Origin: Nitrospira sp.
Lineage (GTDB): Bacteria; Nitrospirota; Nitrospiria; Nitrospirales; Nitrospiraceae
Length of the DNA stretch: 56,493 nucleotides
Direction of reading: 5' to 3'
NCBI GenBank assembly: GCA_024331095.1
Contig: JANDJE010000013.1
Coordinates: forward strand, 1-56,493
The position numbers were made by a program, and so were the translations under genes. Within the stretch, counting starts at the first letter, position 1, and each line of letters begins with the position of its first letter. Below, piece by piece: positions 51,949 to 56,493 of the stretch. The notes beneath the pieces are model-generated. The model was not told where the DNA came from. It worked only from the letters and a program-made list of their open reading frames with translations, and did not search any database.

Positions 51949-52950
51949 TTAGGTCACGCCGTCGGCGCGCAGTTTATACACTTCCACACAGCGATCGCAG
52001 GCTCCGAACTCCACGTCCCACCCCGGATGATTGTCCCGAATAAAGTCCAAGACGTACGATTCGACCTTGTTCGCCAAATCTTCGACCCAGGAATAGGTGG
52101 GAAATCGGCACAGCGGACAGGGAAAGCCCGGCATGAGCATGATTTTGTTGCTCTGGACCTCCGGAACTTCGCCTCCCTCGACCTCGACGGCCCGCTCCAT
52201 GACGCGCAGGGTGTCGGCGGCCATCTCGATCAGTTCGGAGTGAGTGAAGTACGAGGTCTGCCATAGCCCTTCGAAGACCGACCTCAATTGAAGCGGCGGA
52301 ATTTTTCGATACCAGGACCGGAATTCCTTGAACCGATCTTCCTTGCTCAGCATCGGTTCTTTGCCCGCGGCGACCAGCCGACTGTCCACGCTCAGGCTCC
52401 ACAACACGCGATACCGTTGCAAGATGAGCGTTTCCTCACCGGGATTCTGCCCCACTTTGGTGTCCGGATCGTATCCGAACGCCGGGTCGATCATGTCCGA
52501 AATATGCATCAATTCGTGGCGGCAATACCGCGTGAGCGCCGGATCATAAAATCGACGGGGGATCAGCTTGATCCCGACACCTTTCAGTCCCTTTTCCTCA
52601 AACGAACGGGCCAACTCCTTTTCAACCGGTCCCCATTTGCGCAGAATATCGACCCCTTCCTGATCCTCTTTCAGCACCCCCTTGACCAGAACAATGCCCA
52701 CCTTTTCCTTGAGCAGCGGATATTCGTCGAACGAGTCGCGGATGATGTCCGCAAACCCCCAGGTCCCGAAGAGATACTGATAGAGTTTCTTAAACTCTCC
52801 TTCCCGATCCTCCAGGGCAAACTTCTCATAAATCGGGTCGGCATACTCATGGAACTCTTTGTAGTAAGTGGGATCCCCTTCCCGCTCCGTTTTTTCGATG
52901 AACGAATCGATCACTTCTTGAAGCAGGGCGGGCTGAAATCTGATCTCCAT
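51949..52950 (-). CDS. unknown protein with HExxH and two CxxC pairs
   Basis: A 333-residue cytosolic protein of a family I cannot name. Residues 145-149 read HELMH in RYCRHELMHISDMID, a gluzincin-type HExxH, after a helical N-terminal half (QEVIDSFIEKTEREG, EKELARSFEEKG). The C-terminus has PGFPCPLCRFPTYSW and FGACDRCVEVYKL, two CxxC pairs likely to bind zinc or iron. No signal peptide is seen. It is the first gene of the minus-strand electron-transport locus and could be a maturation protease or a regulatory factor for the redox proteins. The start is ATG at 52950; a TTG three codons upstream is possible. Confidence 0.62.
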   Translation of the reverse strand: MEIRFQPALLQEVIDSFIEKTEREGDPTYYKEFHEYADPIYEKFALEDREGEFKKLYQYLFGTWGFADIIRDSFDEYPLLKEKVGIVLVKGVLKEDQEGVDILRKWGPVEKELARSFEEKGLKGVGIKLIPRRFYDPALTRYCRHELMHISDMIDPAFGYDPDTKVGQNPGEETLILQRYRVLWSLSVDSRLVAAGKEPMLSKEDRFKEFRSWYRKIPPLQLRSVFEGLWQTSYFTHSELIEMAADTLRVMERAVEVEGGEVPEVQSNKIMLMPGFPCPLCRFPTYSWVEDLANKVESYVLDFIRDNHPGWDVEFGACDRCVEVYKLRADGVT

Positions 52951-53071
52951 AAACGGCAACGATCCTTTCCGGCGGAGTGGTGGTCAGTGATGGTCAAAGG
53001 GTCGCAAGGACTCCCCTCGCAAAATGGATGTTCGTCTTCCCAGGCCAAGGGACATCCAAACCGCAGGTTGC

Positions 53072-53101
53072 TTGACTTGCCCGTCGCGCATCTCTTACGA
53101 T
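53072..53101 (+). promoter_or_regulatory. promoter of the WD40 gene
   Basis: TTGACT (53072-53077), 18 bases, TACGAT (53096-53101), about 80 bases before the WD40 start. It lies in the divergent gap shared with the HExxH gene. Confidence 0.5.
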
Positions 53102-53180
53102 CGCCGCGAGCGATGAAAATTATACAGACCGCTTCGATAGCCAATCAAGGATCTCCGCCGACAGGCGAAAAACCGACTAC

Positions 53181-54284
53181 ATGACGCCCGAACAGATGAC
53201 GACCACGCCCGCACCGAACGGACCGCCGGGCTTCCCGACCGAGACGGCTCCGGCGCCTCCCATCGACTGTTTGGACTACTGGGCGAAAGACTGCCGAGAA
53301 GTCCGGACCTACCGGGGACATACCCACGGCGTCTGGGCCGTGGCGTTCTCTCCCGACGGTCAAACCCTCGCGAGCGGCGGCGCCGACCGTCTCGTCCGCA
53401 TGTGGGACATCGAGACGGGACGACTCCTTCGCTCCCTTCGCGGCCATACTCACGACATCCGCGCCGTCGTCTTCACTCCGGACGGCCAGACCCTCGCCAC
53501 CGGCAGTGAAGACCGCACGATCCGACTCTGGAACGGCAAGACCGGCGAGCCGCTGAAACTGTTGTTCACGCGCTACGACCACGGCATCTGCAGCCTTTCG
53601 CTCTCGCCCGACGGTCTCATGCTCGCGCGCGGCAGCCACAACAAGGACATCAAGATTTGGGAGGTCACGACCGGCACCGAACTGATGACGCTGCTCGGCA
53701 AGGACGAATACGATCACCATTGGTCGGTCTGCGTCGCCTTTTCGCCTGATGGCATCCATCTCGCCAGCGGCACCGACATCGGCAAGATCAAAATTTGGGA
53801 GGTGCTCCCCAGCGGCGACGAAAAGGTGCTGCACGATGGCCACTGGCGGCGGGACGAAGAAGATTCGACCGAAACACGCGGCTATTTCATCGAGGACGAC
53901 GGCGGGTTCCAGAAACCGATGGACTACTGGATCGGCGCCATGACCTTCACCCCGGACGCGAAATTCCTGATCACCGGCAGCCGCGACAAGACCATCAAGC
54001 TCTTCGAGATGCCGACCGTCGTGGAGAAAAAATCTCTCACCGGCCACAAGGGCTGGGTCCGCAGCCTGGCCGTCTCCCCGGACGGCAAGGTTTTGGTGAG
54101 CGCCAGCGACGACCAGACCATCAAGTTCTGGGACTTGGCGACCGGCCGGAACTTCCGCACGCTCCACGGTCACACCGCGGGCGTGCGCTGCGTCACGTTT
54201 TCGTCGGACAGCCGATACCTCGCCAGCGCCTCCTGGGACCGGACCGTCAAGCTCTGGGAGGGAGGAGAAAAAAGAGACGAGTAA
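53181..54284 (+). CDS. seven-bladed WD40-repeat protein
   Basis: A 367-residue protein almost wholly made of WD40 repeats; seven are visible, each opening with a strand such as VWAVAFSPDG, IRAVVFTPDG, ICSLSLSPDG, SVCVAFSPDG, IGAMTFTPDA, VRSLAVSPDG or VRCVTFSSDS, and most ending in a WD/WE/LW dipeptide (VRMWDIETG, IKIWEVTTG, IKFWDLATG, VKLWEGG). An acidic insert with RDEEDSTETRG separates blades four and five. No kinase, caspase or other effector domain is attached and no signal peptide is visible. It is likely a protein-interaction scaffold. The ribosome-binding site is weak. It converges on the restriction gene with 9 bases between stops. Confidence 0.9.
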   Translation: MTPEQMTTTPAPNGPPGFPTETAPAPPIDCLDYWAKDCREVRTYRGHTHGVWAVAFSPDGQTLASGGADRLVRMWDIETGRLLRSLRGHTHDIRAVVFTPDGQTLATGSEDRTIRLWNGKTGEPLKLLFTRYDHGICSLSLSPDGLMLARGSHNKDIKIWEVTTGTELMTLLGKDEYDHHWSVCVAFSPDGIHLASGTDIGKIKIWEVLPSGDEKVLHDGHWRRDEEDSTETRGYFIEDDGGFQKPMDYWIGAMTFTPDAKFLITGSRDKTIKLFEMPTVVEKKSLTGHKGWVRSLAVSPDGKVLVSASDDQTIKFWDLATGRNFRTLHGHTAGVRCVTFSSDSRYLASASWDRTVKLWEGGEKRDE

Positions 54285-54293
54285 CGGCGCTCC

Positions 54294-56493
54294 TCACCGA
54301 ATCAGATACTCAAGCAGACTTGGCATGTCTGAGACCTTTTTGATGACGGCATATCGCCAGGTCCCGTAGGTCCCATCCGCATTGACCGCCGTCACCCACC
54401 GTTCCGCAGCCGCGCGTTTGACCTCCTCCAGCGGATCGTAGCCCTTGGTCTCCAAGATCAAATGGGTTACAGGCTCGGTCTTGAGCCGAACAAGGAAGTC
54501 CGGCACATAGTCATGCATCTGCCCATTGTGGAGATAGGGAATGGCGAAGCCGAGCCCGGCATTTTTGACAAAGGCCTCGACTGCGTCATGCCGATCCAGA
54601 TAATACGCCGCGGATTGCTCCCATTGCTTCGTGTCCGCAACCACATAGTTGAGATGCGACTTGTGAACCTCCCGCACCTCGCGGCTGGTCCAAAAATCCA
54701 CGTCGGCGGTTGAGCCAGGCCCGCGGCTGGCCTCATAGCGAGGAATCTCCGGCGCTTCTCCTTGTGACGTATCGGGCCGAACTGCCTCCAGCAATCGCTC
54801 GACCACCCAGCCATAATAGGGCGCAAGAAAGAGATCTTTCTTGTCGGCGGGCGGCCGAACCTCGACCTTGCTCTCGAGATACTGTGTGATGACGCCGGCC
54901 AGTTGAGGAAACAAGCGATGAACAGGAATCGTGCAGTGCTGCTGCGCCACATACTCCCGCGTGAGCGTTCGTGCAAGATCGAAGACCAATTCCTGCATCC
55001 GCCGCTTCTCGCGAAACTCCTTGAGCGTGACGTCATCGACTCGGCCGGGACCGGAAAGTGACAGCCGCCCCTGGTTGGTCACGTGCAAGCCCTTCACCTC
55101 GACCTCTGGTGGTATCTGCTCAGGTTTCAACTCGAGTTGAGGAACAGTGCCCCAATCCACCGTCACCCTATTGCGGATCGCTTGGGTATAGCCTTCGACA
55201 CGCGGGTAGGTGATTTCAAACTGCGACTTCGCCGGAAGCGCATGGACATGGTATCGCTTCGCGCGAGGCTGTGGTTGTCCTTGAGGATTCGCCTTGAACG
55301 GGATCACCTCAAAGGGAACGCCGAACACCTTGGCCACTTCCTCGGCCAGCCTCCCGTCAGGGCCGACGTCGTAACTGGCCCGCCGCAAGCCTCGCCCCAC
55401 CACCTGCTCGCAGAGCAACTGCGACATGAAGGGCCGCAGCCCGATGATGTGCGTCACCGTGTTGCAATCCCATCCCTCCGTGAGCATGCCCACGCTGACG
55501 ATGCACCGCACATCCCGCCCGGGCGGATGGTCCGGTCTCCCCAGTTTATCGGCCAGTTCCTTGAAGCCCTCCGGATAGATTGGTCGGCCCATCTGATCCG
55601 TCGGCCACGTTGTCTTCCCCACGGTATCCAATGTAAAGCGCATCCAGCGGACTTCGTCGTTCTTCGCCTCGCCGGAATCCGACTCGTGGACTACTTTGGA
55701 ATCCACCCGGATCGTGTACTGGCGATCGGTGTTCTTAAACCCCTCAATCTTGGCCGGCGGAATACCGGTCGGCGCCTTGTCTTCCGCCAGCCACTCGTAC
55801 AGCACCTTGGCGATCTGCGTATTCTTGCACACCAGAATGAAGACCGGCGGGCGGGGATCGTCGCGACCCTTGGCCCATTCCTCCCATTCTTTTTCCCAAA
55901 GTCCACCCAACATCGCGATGGGATGGTGGGCATACTTCAAGATGGCTTCAGGCTTGGGGTTGGCTTTTTTCCCTCCCCGCTCGGCCGGGGTAAGTTGAGG
56001 CAGAATCCAGTGCCAGATGTTGAAGTAGCCGGGAATTTCCTTCCCGGTGGTATCGCGCACCGCGAGCTGGGGAATTTTCACCAGGCCGGATTCGATCGCG
56101 TCGATCAAGCCGAAGTCGCTTACCACCCAGGGAAACGGCCGGTTCGTCTGTTGCCCCACACGACCGAGAAAATAAGGGGTGGCGGAGAAGTCAAGGCAGA
56201 CGTTGATGCCGCGCAGTTTGTGAATCCGATCGAGCCCCTCGATCCAAATTGTGGCTTCCTTGAAAAAGTCTTCAGCCTCCTCGTCCTCGCCGAAGAGATC
56301 GTCCTCTTCCTCGTTCGTCTCCTCCCGGACAATGCGATAGGCATGGTGGGCTTCGTCGTTCATCACCAGAATGTTCTGCTTGCCGCCTACCTCGCGGCCA
56401 AGAATCCGATTCACCAGCGCCGTGTCGCTTTCGACATAGCGCCGCGATTCCACCATGACCTTCTTGAGCGTGCCATCTTTATCTCGCTGCTCC
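54294..56493 (-). CDS. type III restriction enzyme Res subunit, 5' end beyond window
   Basis: The C-terminal part, over 730 residues, of a superfamily II helicase-nuclease. Motif II reads ILVMNDEAHHAYR, motif III CLDFSATPYFLG, and motifs V/VI SVGMLTEGWDCNTVTHIIGLRPF and QVVGRGLRRASYD. The C-terminus carries a PD-ExK nuclease core (YVPDFLVRLK then LILETKGYD). Res works with a Mod methyltransferase to cut DNA after ATP-driven communication. The frame is open to the right edge, so Walker A lies outside the window and Mod, if present, must be upstream. It could also be a Res-like DEAD/DEAH protein without Mod. Confidence 0.88.
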   Translation of the reverse strand, partial: EQRDKDGTLKKVMVESRRYVESDTALVNRILGREVGGKQNILVMNDEAHHAYRIVREETNEEEDDLFGEDEEAEDFFKEATIWIEGLDRIHKLRGINVCLDFSATPYFLGRVGQQTNRPFPWVVSDFGLIDAIESGLVKIPQLAVRDTTGKEIPGYFNIWHWILPQLTPAERGGKKANPKPEAILKYAHHPIAMLGGLWEKEWEEWAKGRDDPRPPVFILVCKNTQIAKVLYEWLAEDKAPTGIPPAKIEGFKNTDRQYTIRVDSKVVHESDSGEAKNDEVRWMRFTLDTVGKTTWPTDQMGRPIYPEGFKELADKLGRPDHPPGRDVRCIVSVGMLTEGWDCNTVTHIIGLRPFMSQLLCEQVVGRGLRRASYDVGPDGRLAEEVAKVFGVPFEVIPFKANPQGQPQPRAKRYHVHALPAKSQFEITYPRVEGYTQAIRNRVTVDWGTVPQLELKPEQIPPEVEVKGLHVTNQGRLSLSGPGRVDDVTLKEFREKRRMQELVFDLARTLTREYVAQQHCTIPVHRLFPQLAGVITQYLESKVEVRPPADKKDLFLAPYYGWVVERLLEAVRPDTSQGEAPEIPRYEASRGPGSTADVDFWTSREVREVHKSHLNYVVADTKQWEQSAAYYLDRHDAVEAFVKNAGLGFAIPYLHNGQMHDYVPDFLVRLKTEPVTHLILETKGYDPLEEVKRAAAERWVTAVNADGTYGTWRYAVIKKVSDMPSLLEYLIR

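Noticed and set aside
1..56493. CRISPR arrays, insertion sequences, tRNA or rRNA genes
   Set aside because: I saw no regular direct repeats with spacers, no transposase motifs with terminal inverted repeats, and no cloverleaf or rRNA-like sequence in the gaps between genes.

Overview
The window looks like a piece of a nitrite-oxidising Nitrospira-type chromosome (phylum Nitrospirota). It is GC-rich, uses ordinary sigma-70-like promoters, and combines an NXR-type haem-b gamma subunit, a TorD-like chaperone, a polyferredoxin, multihaem cytochromes, a Pup-like modifier, an H+-pyrophosphatase and an SmbP-type metal-binding protein. The genus is inferred from gene content and was not tested by a search. 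I saw no rRNA, tRNA, CRISPR array, insertion sequence or integrase.

Layout. 1-3.0 kb: the conserved minus-strand ffh-rpsP-rimM-trmD translation/secretion block (trmD cut by the edge). 3.2-5.9 kb: a small DUF4321-type membrane protein, uvrB and an RNA-binding RRM protein. 6.2-12.7 kb: exported proteins, an M28 peptidase, a TolC-family channel, an RNase Z-like hydrolase and a small membrane protein. 12.8-15.6 kb: a divergent UvrA-family ATPase. 15.6-23.4 kb: a DUF3422 protein, a CsgG/PDZ lipoprotein, YqgE, a nitrilase-family amidohydrolase, SmbP, a rhodanese, a deacetylase-like hydrolase, a TPR protein and a guanine-deaminase-like enzyme. 23.4-26.4 kb: an accessory-looking patch with a pentapeptide-repeat membrane protein broken by an in-frame TGA, and an unknown gene pair with a nuclease-like fold signature. 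26.6-35.1 kb: M3 oligopeptidase, RluE-like pseudouridine synthase, Fur-type Bfd, an exported flavodoxin, a DUF192 protein and recJ-relA/spoT. 35.3-37.8 kb: a Pup-like gene and hppA. 38.2-39.2 kb: a small unknown protein and a methyltransferase.

39.2-53.0 kb is the most distinctive part: fourteen consecutive minus-strand genes that look like an electron-transport and assembly locus. Promoters and a terminator divide it into about three transcription units. The upstream one (52.95-51.2 kb) encodes a HExxH protein and a twin-arginine polyferredoxin. The middle one (51.15-48.9 kb) encodes a TorD-like chaperone and an NxrC-like haem-b subunit and ends in a strong terminator. The downstream one (48.87-39.2 kb) encodes a B12-type radical SAM protein, a polytopic membrane protein, a TPR protein, TatA, an NHL propeller, a second NxrC-like protein, a PDZ protein and two related pentahaem cytochromes. 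No catalytic molybdenum subunit or Fe-S beta subunit is present, so the locus either serves NxrAB encoded elsewhere or makes a separate periplasmic redox complex.

53.2-56.5 kb: a seven-bladed WD40 protein and a partial type III restriction (Res) subunit running off the right edge.

Start codons were chosen by ribosome-binding site, family N-terminus or promoter position and often differ from the longest open frame. All family assignments come from reading motifs, not from database searches.
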